Shown here in pieces: positions 1-7,550 of a stretch of DNA of 64,000 bases (position 1 is its first letter; each line of letters starts with the position of its first letter). A program made the translations under genes and the position numbers. Under the pieces are notes generated by a model, which saw only the letters and a program-made list of their open reading frames with translations, ran no database searches and was not told the origin of the DNA. The DNA is taken from the IMG/VR virus record IMGVR_UViG_3300020442_000007, positions 62,001 through 126,000 of that record. One strand, 5' to 3'. Source of the stretch: a virus.

Positions 1-64
1 AGTTATTTCACTTTAGCCTGCCCACATTTGAAATATAAGTAAATAATACGAAGGAGAAATACTT

Positions 65-367
65 ATGAGCGAAGACGCAAAGATCAACGAACTAGGAGAT
101 ATTTCCGCTGCCGCGCCAACACCAGAGCAAAATAAAGATGCTGGTAAGCCTGCAGATCCTGCTACACCTCCAGGAGAAGGAAAGACCTTAGAATTAACTG
201 TAAACGATTTACAGTTATTACGCCAATCAATTGAAGTGGCAACATCAAGAGGTGCTTTTAAAGCAAATGAAATGTTGACTATCGGAACGGTATTTAATAA
301 GTTAGAAACCTTTTTAAATATGGTTGCCCAGCAACAACAAAAACAAGGAGACGCAAATGGCTCTTAA
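65..367 (+). CDS. Small conserved phage protein, Ala/Pro-rich N-terminus
   Basis: A 100-residue protein of unknown function. Residues about 14-38 are rich in Ala, Pro and Gly and look disordered. Residues about 42-88 form one amphipathic helical segment (ELTVNDLQLLRQSIEVA, then VFNKLETFLNMV), and the end is glutamine-rich. A good Shine-Dalgarno, AAGGAG at 51-56, lies eight bases before the ATG, so the start is secure. It overlaps the next gene by 11 bases and belongs to a compact plus-strand group. The helical core recalls small proteins conserved in marine T4-like phages, but I cannot assign a role. A small structural or chaperone-like part is one possibility. Confidence 0.75.
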   Translation: MSEDAKINELGDISAAAPTPEQNKDAGKPADPATPPGEGKTLELTVNDLQLLRQSIEVATSRGAFKANEMLTIGTVFNKLETFLNMVAQQQQKQGDANGS

Positions 368-974
368 ACATGTCGGAAGACTAAAAAACAATAAAAATAA
401 AGTTGTAGTAGCATATAGAACTGTACCTGGCGATGCCAAACATGCAGTTGTAGTAAACACTCCAGCTTTGTCCGCAGACGAACATGATTCATTGATGAAA
501 TATGTAGAATCACAAGCAGGACAGGATGCTTATGAGTTTGCAGAAATGATGGCTAGAGCAACATTACCAGATGGTAGAAATATGTTAGCCGCATTTCATA
601 CTACAGGAAAAATGATGAAAGTTGCAGTTGAAGAAGTAGAAATGCAACCTGATCATCAAACTGTAATGCCTTTAGATGAACTCAATCAAATGATTGCAGA
701 ACAAAAAGGTGTAACTATTGACGAACTTGCAATCAAACCAGATGTGCCAGTAAATGAAAGCACAGAAGCAACACCAGTTGCGAGTATGCAAACAGCTGAT
801 ATACCAACTTCACAGGACAATAATGTATTGTCAGATGCAGACTTAGCTGCACAATATCGTAGTCAGGCAGATGGTTTGTACAAAGAAGCAAAAGCTCTTA
901 GAGCGAAAGCTGAAGAACTAGTACCGACTATTAAAAAGTCTAAAGCAAAAGCTACGTCAAGTGTCGCCGGATAA
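357..974 (+). CDS. Conserved phage protein of unknown function (205 aa)
   Basis: I place the start at the ATG at 357 (protein begins MALKHVGRLKN), because AAGGAG lies directly upstream at 345-350; an in-frame ATG at 324 would need an unlikely long overlap with the previous gene. The first about 90 residues look like a small beta-rich domain (KVVVAYRTVPGDAKHAVVV). The middle is acidic and low complexity, and the last 40 residues are an Ala/Lys-rich helix (YRSQADGLYKEAKALRAKAEELV), possibly a coiled coil. The protein resembles conserved hypothetical proteins of marine T4-like phages. Its position among small genes beside a tail-fibre-like gene fits a structural or assembly role, but this is inference. 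Confidence 0.75.
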   Translation: MALKHVGRLKNNKNKVVVAYRTVPGDAKHAVVVNTPALSADEHDSLMKYVESQAGQDAYEFAEMMARATLPDGRNMLAAFHTTGKMMKVAVEEVEMQPDHQTVMPLDELNQMIAEQKGVTIDELAIKPDVPVNESTEATPVASMQTADIPTSQDNNVLSDADLAAQYRSQADGLYKEAKALRAKAEELVPTIKKSKAKATSSVAG

Positions 975-1281
975 GACAAAACTTCCGAAGCATGTAATAG
1001 ATATATGGCCGGATGTATTTAAAGACATAGACTTAAAAGTAGTCCCAATCGACTACATACATACCATTAGGGTAGTGTTTCATGATGGCAAAATATGGGA
1101 CATAGACATACAAAAGTCTAAAGATGAAAATGGACGTAAAGTAAATGTTCAAAAAGAACTTGAAGGCATCTTTAGACAGTATGAAAAAGATATTTCCAAT
1201 GTAGATTTTAGACTAGATACTGAACGTTTGAAAAGGGACATCAAGAAAAGAACTGCTCTTTTTATGAAAAAACGAAGGTAG
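961..1281 (+). CDS. Conserved hypothetical phage protein (106 aa), GTG start
   Basis: A short, charged protein read from a GTG at 961, overlapping the previous gene by 14 bases. The first half has a motif of the type DIWPDVFKDIDLKVVPIDY, followed by a small beta pattern (TIRVVFHDGKIWDIDI). The C-terminus is very basic (KRDIKKRTALFMKKRR) and could touch nucleic acid or an acidic partner. No clear Shine-Dalgarno precedes the GTG, so translation is probably coupled to the upstream gene. I do not recognise a function. The order of three small overlapping genes suggests a conserved phage cassette. Confidence 0.65.
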   Translation: MSPDKTKLPKHVIDIWPDVFKDIDLKVVPIDYIHTIRVVFHDGKIWDIDIQKSKDENGRKVNVQKELEGIFRQYEKDISNVDFRLDTERLKRDIKKRTALFMKKRR

Positions 1282-1286
1282 ATCTA

Positions 1287-2420
1287 ATGAAAGCATTTGT
1301 TATACAACATGATAATCCTTTAGATTCTTGGTTTTATCGAGTAGTAACAAACTATACAAAATTAAACTTTGATTATTGTATGGCAAATCGTTTCAAAGAA
1401 AATCAAGACTGGAAATTCTTTGAATCTTATTCTCCTATTGATAATTGCATTGAAGATTTTGAATATACAATAGTTGTCAAACCAGGAGTAATTTTTCCTT
1501 ATTCTTATTTCCAACGTGAGATAGAACATAAACTTGGAAAGTACAAAATTACAAAAATCGGTCCTGCTAAAGTTTATCATTCAGATTTAAGCCTACCACA
1601 AGAGGGCACTTTACATGTGTCTTATAGATTTCCTTATATTGATCCAACAAACGAAGATACATTTGCTTCAACTCACGATCAAGGAATAGAAATGTTGTTG
1701 AAGAATTCTAACTTGTCTTATGTTGTACACAATGAAATACCAGAACCAACCTACAATTTAAATATGCCTATAAAATGGGCAATGACTGTGAGTTCTGGCT
1801 TTTATATAAATTATATTTTAGATGCCGGAGGTTTTGATACTGATACTATTATCAATCACGTTGATATAAGCAAAAGTAGTTTGGAAGTTAGAAGGTATAC
1901 GATAGATTATTGGAATGGGTTAGATTATTTAAAATGGCTTGATCATTTATATGAAAAATTTCCTCTATTGAATGTATTTAACGGAAAACAGTTTAGACGT
2001 GGACATCAACCTACACATAAAGTATTAGACCATATGCGAGAAAAATGGTCAGAAGAAGCATGGCTCAAACATTGGAACAAATATCAAAAATGCACACACA
2101 ACTATTACCATTGTAATTTTGCTGATACTAAAAATCTACGGAAAATTTTGAAAAAATTTCATGCTCCTTACTATGGTAGTGTATTTTGGTATGATGGAGC
2201 ATTGAAAAGAATGCCTGCTAATATAAACAAAACTAGTGAACAAAGCCATAAAAATGCAAAAGCATTTATGCGTTCATTAGTAGATTACAATCCAAGTATG
2301 CTAGTATATGGTTCAGATCATTGTTGTGCTACATTCAATGGAATAAGTGCTGCAGATGCCCTAGCAAATATGCAAGAGGATACAAGGCAAAAATTATGGA
2401 GGGAAATTAATGCGATATAG
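1287..2420 (+). CDS. Hypothetical protein, possible methyltransferase-like C-terminal half
   Basis: A 377-residue protein I cannot name. The N-terminal third (FVIQHDNPLDSWFYRVV, then TIVVKPGVIFPYSYF) looks alpha/beta. Around residues 165-215 the pattern MTVSSGFYINYIL, followed by VDISKSSLEVRRYTIDYW, faintly resembles a methyltransferase-type nucleotide-binding segment in which an acidic residue follows a strand. No clear glycine-rich motif I is present. The gene sits 5 bases after its neighbour and overlaps the oxygenase-like gene at 2410 by 11 bases, so the two are probably translated together and may act on the same substrate. Function is unknown; methyltransferase is only a weak suggestion. 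Confidence 0.7.
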   Translation: MKAFVIQHDNPLDSWFYRVVTNYTKLNFDYCMANRFKENQDWKFFESYSPIDNCIEDFEYTIVVKPGVIFPYSYFQREIEHKLGKYKITKIGPAKVYHSDLSLPQEGTLHVSYRFPYIDPTNEDTFASTHDQGIEMLLKNSNLSYVVHNEIPEPTYNLNMPIKWAMTVSSGFYINYILDAGGFDTDTIINHVDISKSSLEVRRYTIDYWNGLDYLKWLDHLYEKFPLLNVFNGKQFRRGHQPTHKVLDHMREKWSEEAWLKHWNKYQKCTHNYYHCNFADTKNLRKILKKFHAPYYGSVFWYDGALKRMPANINKTSEQSHKNAKAFMRSLVDYNPSMLVYGSDHCCATFNGISAADALANMQEDTRQKLWREINAI

Positions 2421-3024
2421 AGGTATATCAGAAGCTGAGCATCATCGGGTCTTACATGAAATAAAAATAGATAGACAATCGTTTATAGACTTTTACAATA
2501 TGTTTCCAAAAGAAACACATCTTCCTTGGAATGAATTTAAATTAAAATATAATGCGAATAATCCTTACAGACGCAATCTTACAGACAAATTTAAAATGGT
2601 ATATGCTCCTGCATATGAAGGTAAAGAACTTATAGAATATCCAATTATACAAGAATTAATTAGTAAATTTAATTTCAGGAATCCACTGATAGTCACTGAT
2701 ATACAAATACTAACTTATGACCCTGGCTTTAGATTTAAAACACATATTGATGCAGAAGTTAATTGGAGTATGTTTTTGCCTTTGATACCAGAAGATGGTG
2801 GAGAACCTTTAGTGTATCACGAAGGCGAAAATATGAAAGATCCTGGTCCAGAAATATACCGTGTGCATTATTGTACTGAACACTTGACTCTTACAACAGG
2901 AGCAGTAATACATAGAGTTCCGGAAATGGCTGGGCCAAGAGTGCTTTTACGCATCAGGAGTGGCGATGAAACCTATCAAGAGCTTATTGATAAGATTAAT
3001 AAAGGCACATTCTTTAATATATAA
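2410..3024 (+). CDS. 2OG-Fe(II) oxygenase-like (aspartyl/asparaginyl hydroxylase type) protein
   Basis: A 204-residue protein with the residue pattern of a double-stranded beta-helix Fe(II)/2-oxoglutarate dioxygenase: H112-x-D114 in THIDAEVNW, then H168 and a conserved R177 in VIHRVPEMAGPRVLL. In this superfamily the HxD...H triad binds iron and the late Arg binds 2-oxoglutarate. The preceding strand reads ILTYDPGFRF, typical of the region just before HxD. GGAGGG precedes the ATG at 2410. The substrate cannot be read from sequence. It is one of five such proteins in the window and is more like the one at 18623 than the three at 9044, 14241 and 16657. Prolyl- or aspartyl-type hydroxylation of a peptide or small molecule is possible. 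Confidence 0.7.
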   Translation: MRYRGISEAEHHRVLHEIKIDRQSFIDFYNMFPKETHLPWNEFKLKYNANNPYRRNLTDKFKMVYAPAYEGKELIEYPIIQELISKFNFRNPLIVTDIQILTYDPGFRFKTHIDAEVNWSMFLPLIPEDGGEPLVYHEGENMKDPGPEIYRVHYCTEHLTLTTGAVIHRVPEMAGPRVLLRIRSGDETYQELIDKINKGTFFNI

Positions 3025-3034
3025 GTATTTTGCT

Positions 3035-3042
3035 TATAAATA
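3035..3042 (+). promoter_or_regulatory. T4-type late promoter octamer TATAAATA
   Basis: An exact TATAAATA lies 86 bases before the tail-fibre-like gene at 3128. In T4 this octamer alone forms the late promoter, recognised by the phage sigma factor gp55. Its place in one of the few intergenic gaps, ahead of a structural gene, supports function. Confidence 0.6.
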
Positions 3043-3086
3043 CATTATACAAAGCAAAAACGAAGATAAGTATTATTGCAATATGG

Positions 3087-3095
3087 CATAAATAC
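3087..3095 (+). promoter_or_regulatory. Second late-type promoter motif CATAAATAC
   Basis: A near-consensus late octamer 33 bases before the ATG at 3128. With the exact TATAAATA at 3035 it gives a tandem pair. Its spacing to the start codon matches that of the minus-strand motifs near 34189 and 36695. Confidence 0.55.
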
Positions 3096-3127
3096 ATATA
3101 AGAAACGATATTTCAGGAGTTCTATAA

Positions 3128-4522
3128 ATGGCTTTAAGACTTAGACGTGGTACTAATGCAGAAAGACTGTTAGTTACCCCATTAGAGGGCGAATTAGTAT
3201 ATACCACAGACACAAAAAAGATTTTCGCGGGAGATGGCACAACTATTGGCGGTACAGAAATTGCGGGCCTGAATAGTGTAGTAGCAGATACTACTCCTCA
3301 ACTAGGTGGAAACCTAGATTTAAATAGTCAAAATATAACAGGTATAGGTAACATCACAATAGATGGTACTATTACTGCACCACAATTTGAAGGTAACATA
3401 TTAGCAGACGATAGTACATTGGTGTTCAATAGTGCTACTCAAGCACTAGCAATTACAAACTTAACAATTTCCGGTGATGTAGATTTAACCGAAGCTACAA
3501 ATAAATTAGACGTATTTTCCAATCATGCTAGTACATCTAGCAACATAGTTTTAAATAGATCAAAAGGGACTAAAGCCAGCCCAACTGCTCTTAGTGATAA
3601 TGACAATATTTTTGGTATTAAATTTGTAGGACATGATGGGACTAGCTATACCGGTGGTGCAAGTATTATTTCTGATATTGATGGAACAGTATCAACAGGT
3701 AATGTACCAGCTGATTTATCTTTCAAAGTAACTAATTCAAGTGGTACAGAATTAACACCTATTAAATTAAATTCAAGTGGTATAATTGAAACTAACACAC
3801 AAGTAAACAATTTTGAAAGTTCATTTTTTTATAGTGTAGGAAATTCATCAAATGCTAGAAGTATAGAAAGATACAGATCAAGAGGCTCAGTCGCCGCTCC
3901 AGTAGTCAATAATGTAAACGATCTAATCTACCAAGACAAGTACTATGGTTATGATGGTGCGGCTCATAAGATGGTTGTAAGAACACAAGGTATGGTTGGT
4001 AACAGTAGTATATCATCAGGTGTAATGAGTGGTAGATATCGTGTGCGTATGACAGACGCATCAGGTACAGAAAAGACGTACTTAGATATCAGAGGTAATG
4101 ATGATAAAATACAAATTCGTAGTGATTTAGAAATTCCACAATTTAGTTTAGTAGTAGGTGGTATAAAACATTTTGAGAATAGAATTGTTGGTCTTGATTC
4201 AAACGCAGATATTGAAATCCAAGCATCTGGTACAGGTGATGTAGTAGTATCAGGTGGTTTAAGATCAGATGGTATTAAATTTGAAGGCAACACTATTAAA
4301 ACTACGGATTCCAACGCACCATTAGAGCTTTCAGCTTCAGGCACAGGCATTGTTTCAGCAACAAATTTGACTGCTTTGAATTACATGCAACTTCCGGTGT
4401 ATGCTAACAATACTGCAAGAGATTCAGCAATAAGTTCACCAAACGCAGGTATGCTTATATTCAATTCAACAGGCACTAAATTCCAAGGTTATACTGGTGC
4501 TGCTTGGGTAGACCTAAATTAA
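3128..4522 (+). CDS. Tail fibre / virion structural protein with tropism-determinant-like N-terminus
   Basis: A 464-residue protein starting MALRLRRGTNAERLL, followed by PLEGELVYTTDTKKIFAGDG. This is the hallmark of the N-terminal attachment domain found in phage tail fibres and in the major tropism determinant. The middle is beta-rich with repeated Thr/Ser/Gly strands (NGNITIDGTITAPQF-like patterns). The C-terminus (SPNAGMLIFNSTGTKFQGY, then TGAAWVDLN) is the short repeat common at fibre tips. SD TCAGGAG lies upstream, and two late promoter motifs precede the gene, so it should be made late with the virion. It is the only clearly structural gene on the plus strand, far from the main structural block. 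It probably contacts the host surface or another fibre. Confidence 0.8.
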   Translation: MALRLRRGTNAERLLVTPLEGELVYTTDTKKIFAGDGTTIGGTEIAGLNSVVADTTPQLGGNLDLNSQNITGIGNITIDGTITAPQFEGNILADDSTLVFNSATQALAITNLTISGDVDLTEATNKLDVFSNHASTSSNIVLNRSKGTKASPTALSDNDNIFGIKFVGHDGTSYTGGASIISDIDGTVSTGNVPADLSFKVTNSSGTELTPIKLNSSGIIETNTQVNNFESSFFYSVGNSSNARSIERYRSRGSVAAPVVNNVNDLIYQDKYYGYDGAAHKMVVRTQGMVGNSSISSGVMSGRYRVRMTDASGTEKTYLDIRGNDDKIQIRSDLEIPQFSLVVGGIKHFENRIVGLDSNADIEIQASGTGDVVVSGGLRSDGIKFEGNTIKTTDSNAPLELSASGTGIVSATNLTALNYMQLPVYANNTARDSAISSPNAGMLIFNSTGTKFQGYTGAAWVDLN

Positions 4523-4525
4523 CAG

Positions 4526-4554
4526 TTGACAATATAAGTAATTCATAGTATAAT
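4526..4554 (+). promoter_or_regulatory. Perfect sigma-70 promoter (TTGACA, 17 bp, TATAAT)
   Basis: TTGACA at 4526-4531 and TATAAT at 4549-4554 are separated by exactly 17 bases. The expected transcription start, about seven bases after the -10 box, coincides with the ATG at 4561, so the mRNA would be leaderless or nearly so. This is a host-polymerase (early) promoter, unlike the late motifs at 3035 and 3087. Confidence 0.85.
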
Positions 4555-4560
4555 TAAACT

Positions 4561-5208
4561 ATGAAAACTAATCCCATTATAGTAGTAAACGCCCTTATGG
4601 GTTCTAAAGGACATCAGATTGCAAGACTGATAGCTAGTTGTTCTAATGTGCGATGGTATGATCATCATTGGAATGGTGCCAATCCTTGGGAACCTTGTAG
4701 TCATATCTTAAATCATGAATATAGCAAATATCATTTTGATAGAAGATTTAGTGATAACTCAACTATACCTCCTGTACTAGATTTTGCAGAACGTAGCAAT
4801 CATGAAGCACAAAAAATTCCATATGATATATTAGGCAAAGATGAAAAATTGATTTATGTTACACATGGAGATTTGGGCGAATCACGTGATTTCTTTAATG
4901 GCAAACATTTGGTAGTTTTTGATAAAGATATAAAAAGATTTTTTGAAACATCTTGGAAATACAAAGTGGGAAAAACAAGAACTCTTATAAGTGAACTATA
5001 TACTGTAGCAGAAGCAAAAGCTATGCTAAAAGGCGTCTTAGACAGCTATACAACGCATCTAAGCGGTGATGACTTTGCTATACATAGTGTAGAGGACCTT
5101 CTTAATATAGACATGTTTAAAATGCTTTGTAGCAAGTTTAATTTGAATTTTGACGAGAACGCATATAATAAAGTATGTAAATTTATAGATGAAAATAGAA
5201 ATAATTAA
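4561..5208 (+). CDS. Hypothetical protein with P-loop/sulfotransferase-like N-terminus
   Basis: A 215-residue protein. The N-terminus (NPIIVVNALMGSKGHQIARL) has the strand-glycine loop-helix layout seen in the P-loop-like proteins at 7533, 10024, 15169, 24082 and 27688, although the lysine pattern is not a strict Walker A. The rest is mixed alpha/beta with no recognisable catalytic motif. It is the first gene of an early-type operon running to 7550 and overlaps the next gene by 20 bases. No Shine-Dalgarno precedes the ATG, consistent with a leaderless transcript from the promoter at 4526. A sulfotransferase-type or kinase-type fold is possible; the function is unknown. Confidence 0.7.
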   Translation: MKTNPIIVVNALMGSKGHQIARLIASCSNVRWYDHHWNGANPWEPCSHILNHEYSKYHFDRRFSDNSTIPPVLDFAERSNHEAQKIPYDILGKDEKLIYVTHGDLGESRDFFNGKHLVVFDKDIKRFFETSWKYKVGKTRTLISELYTVAEAKAMLKGVLDSYTTHLSGDDFAIHSVEDLLNIDMFKMLCSKFNLNFDENAYNKVCKFIDENRNN

Positions 5209-5740
5209 TGATAACCTAAAACCAAAATTGAGATCCTTTTGCCAAAAAGCAGAAGCACTAGGGTATAGTAATAATGCTAGTCTTGATGCAATGAAATTTG
5301 ATTGGTGCCAAGAAATTGGTAAATGGCTATGTGCAATAGAAAATGATGAAATAATTGCAGTAGCAGGATGCCATCCCCTTCCAGAAGTTTCAAAAAATGC
5401 TTGGAGAATAATGTTCAGAGGTTGCGAGCTACCCAAAAAAGATAATTTTAAAGGATTAGGCAAAGGAGATTGGAATAGTATTACACAACGTGAAATGATT
5501 CCATATTTCATTAATTACTGTCCTACAAAGGAAATTTACATAACTACTAATATAGACAACGAACATTCTAATGGCAAGGCTAGCCGTAACCATAGATTAA
5601 TGGGGTTACTAGCCAAACAAGGAATACTTGATTGGCACTCTAATATTACATTATACTATACTGAACAAACTGTTTGGAAACTTAATATAGAGGAATATAC
5701 AAGACGCAGGAATTTGTTAGGAGGAAAATATGTGGGTTAA
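5189..5740 (+). CDS. GNAT-like acyltransferase-family phage protein
   Basis: A 183-residue protein. Residues about 48-62 (KWLCAIENDEIIAVAGCHPL) look like the paired strands of a GNAT fold, where a protein describes its own environment and then forms the central strand. A later segment (IYITTNIDNEHSNGKASRNHRLMG) may correspond to the acetyl-CoA region, but a classic Q/RxxGxG/A motif is not obvious, so the call is tentative. It overlaps the gene before by 20 bases and the gene after by 11. Its neighbours handle amino and acyl groups (class IV aminotransferase, adenylate-forming enzyme), which would fit an N-acylation step. Confidence 0.5.
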   Translation: MKIEIINDNLKPKLRSFCQKAEALGYSNNASLDAMKFDWCQEIGKWLCAIENDEIIAVAGCHPLPEVSKNAWRIMFRGCELPKKDNFKGLGKGDWNSITQREMIPYFINYCPTKEIYITTNIDNEHSNGKASRNHRLMGLLAKQGILDWHSNITLYYTEQTVWKLNIEEYTRRRNLLGGKYVG

Positions 5741-5987
5741 TTGGAAACATTTAAATGAAGCGAAAACAAAAGCAGGAAGACCAGATGCTGGTTATTTTTG
5801 GCACTTTAAACTTGCAATTAACGAATTCTTTTTCTTGCTTTTTGTATGCATAGGTAGTTTGATACATGCTTTCTTTCCGTGGGTGCTTGATTTTAAATTG
5901 TTAGAATGGCGCATAAACAGGTTAAAAGAATTAAAGAAAAAATTACCAGATGATCCACAACTTAAAAAGGTGAAGTTTTATGACTAA
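5730..5987 (+). CDS. Small membrane protein, DUF6356-like
   Basis: An 85-residue protein with a motif GYFWHFKLAINEFFFLLFV, a hydrophobic segment at about residues 31-55, then SLIHAFFPWVLDF and a basic helical tail. The pattern of aromatic-rich helix followed by HAFFP matches what I recall of the DUF6356 family of small phage and bacterial proteins of unknown role. A second member occurs at 18378 (YWKHL followed by IHGIFPCWYKADGP). It overlaps both neighbours and has GGAGG (5721-5725) before its start. One transmembrane or membrane-associated helix is likely. Two copies in two accessory operons suggest it accompanies the modification enzymes. Confidence 0.65.
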   Translation: MWVNWKHLNEAKTKAGRPDAGYFWHFKLAINEFFFLLFVCIGSLIHAFFPWVLDFKLLEWRINRLKELKKKLPDDPQLKKVKFYD

Positions 5988-6816
5988 TGTTTTAGATTTA
6001 ATTGCATATAAAAATGGAGAATATAAACCATTAGGACAAATAGGTCCAACAATTTTAGATTTTGGATTTATTCATTGCGATGCTACATATGATGTGATGC
6101 CAGTATATGACGGAAAAGCATTTTGTTATGATAGACATTTGCAGAGATTTAAAAATAGTGCTGAACGATACGGACTTACACTTCCAGACGTTGATCCTTT
6201 AGAAATAATAAAAGAATTAGCAAAACGCAATCCTATTGAAAATGCATTTGTTTGGTTTTTGATATGGCGTGGTTATCCACCTAGTGGAAATCCAAGAGAC
6301 TTAGAAAATTGTCCTGTAAATTTTGCAATGTATATAAAACCAAGTTATCCTATAGCAAGTACGCCTCAAGTGAAATTATTTTTAGATAGAGATACAAAAC
6401 GTGTAAATGATGATTATTATGGACAAACATATAAAAACATGGCTTGGATAGAACTTACAATGAGTCAACGTAACAGGCCAAATAATTATGATACAACTGT
6501 TTTAGTTGACACAAACGGTTTTATAACCGAAGGTCCTGGATTTAATGTTGGCATTGTTAAAGATAAAATTATAATGACATCTGATAAAAATGTACTAAAA
6601 GGTATAACAATGAGTGTCGTTGAAGACATTGCCAACGAAAACGGTTCTACTTTCAAACGCTTACCTATAAGTGCAGAATTTTTTGAATCTGCTGATGAAG
6701 TTTTTATTACAAGCTCAAGTGGAGGTGTAACGGCTACTGATAAAACAGGTGTGGTCACAGATTTTTTGATTGCACAATATGAGAAGAAAAAAACTGAGTA
6801 TGCAACAGAGTTATGA
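5980..6816 (+). CDS. Class IV PLP-dependent aminotransferase (IlvE / D-amino-acid transaminase type)
   Basis: A 278-residue protein, normal length for fold-type IV aminotransferases. The catalytic lysine is probably K152 (GQTYKNMAWI), followed about 30 residues on by DTNGFITEGPGFNV (residues 177-190), the family signature with E184 that contacts the pyridine nitrogen. VLKGITMSVVEDIA (205-218) and ADEVFITSSSGGV (238-250) match the phosphate-binding and late conserved segments. The family includes branched-chain and D-amino-acid transaminases and aminodeoxychorismate lyase; the sequence does not separate these. It overlaps the next gene, an adenylate-forming enzyme, by four bases (ATGA), so the pair may work on one metabolite. 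Confidence 0.85.
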   Translation: MTNVLDLIAYKNGEYKPLGQIGPTILDFGFIHCDATYDVMPVYDGKAFCYDRHLQRFKNSAERYGLTLPDVDPLEIIKELAKRNPIENAFVWFLIWRGYPPSGNPRDLENCPVNFAMYIKPSYPIASTPQVKLFLDRDTKRVNDDYYGQTYKNMAWIELTMSQRNRPNNYDTTVLVDTNGFITEGPGFNVGIVKDKIIMTSDKNVLKGITMSVVEDIANENGSTFKRLPISAEFFESADEVFITSSSGGVTATDKTGVVTDFLIAQYEKKKTEYATEL

Positions 6817-7550
6817 CAGACTTCAAACAAATATTAAAAGAAGGTTGCACTATATCAAGTAGTGGAACCACTGGCACGCCTAAACAAATTTTTAGATCTC
6901 CAAAAAATTTAGAAGCATGTAATGCTGTTGCTATCAAGGATCAGCATATCACATCAAAGAGCAAAATATTTACTTGCACAAGAATGACTCATGCTGGAGG
7001 GTTATTACTGCAAAGTTTACCTGCATATACATTAGGATGTGATATTCACATTACAAAATTTAATCCTTTTAGTTTTATTAAAGATTTTGAAAAATACACA
7101 CACACCTTTTTACCTCCTGCTATGTGTGAAGCCATAATAAAAACTAAAGGATTTTCAAACGCTAATTTTAACGGAAAAATAATAGCAATGGGCAGTGATA
7201 TAATACCTTGGGATCATATTCGTAAATTTGTAAGCAAAGGCGCAACAGTTATTGCTAATTGGGGTATGAGTGAAATAGGTCCATGTGCAATAAACACAAC
7301 ATTTGAGACACTAAAGTATGTTGACAGGCATGCAGAATGGGCACCTAATGGATTACCTATTATGGGTGAAAATTTAAATTGTTGCTATCAAATTGATTAT
7401 AAAACAGACGAACTACTTGTTAAAGGAGATATCTGTATTCATGATGATTGGTTTGCAACAGGCGATAAAGTGCATTTACATTATAAAATGCCGCAACTAG
7501 GTTATTTTCCTATATTATATTATAAAGCAAGATTAGCACACGCCAGTTGA
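6813..7550 (+). CDS. Minimal AMP-binding (ANL superfamily) adenylate-forming enzyme
   Basis: A 245-residue protein, about half the length of usual acyl-CoA synthetases. It keeps the A3 phosphate loop SSSGTTGTPK (residues 15-24), an A5-like NWGMSEIGPC (149-158) and an A7-like WFATGDK (213-219) with the ribose-binding Asp. The C-terminal mobile subdomain with the catalytic A10 lysine is missing; the protein ends soon after the A7 region. The reaction expected from the core is activation of a carboxylate as an acyl-adenylate. It is translationally coupled to the aminotransferase gene. Its last 18 bases overlap the end of the opposite-strand gene at 7533, so truncation by that convergent gene is possible. 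Confidence 0.8.
   Translation: MTDFKQILKEGCTISSSGTTGTPKQIFRSPKNLEACNAVAIKDQHITSKSKIFTCTRMTHAGGLLLQSLPAYTLGCDIHITKFNPFSFIKDFEKYTHTFLPPAMCEAIIKTKGFSNANFNGKIIAMGSDIIPWDHIRKFVSKGATVIANWGMSEIGPCAINTTFETLKYVDRHAEWAPNGLPIMGENLNCCYQIDYKTDELLVKGDICIHDDWFATGDKVHLHYKMPQLGYFPILYYKARLAHAS

Noticed and set aside
324-356. Upstream ATG for the gene ending at 974
   Set aside because: The ATG at 357 has AAGGAG in the right place, whereas 324 would create a long overlap with the previous gene and no clear ribosome site.
3964-4350. Antisense frame of 128 residues in the fibre gene
   Set aside because: Composition is that of reversed Thr/Ser/Gly-rich sequence; no start context or motif.
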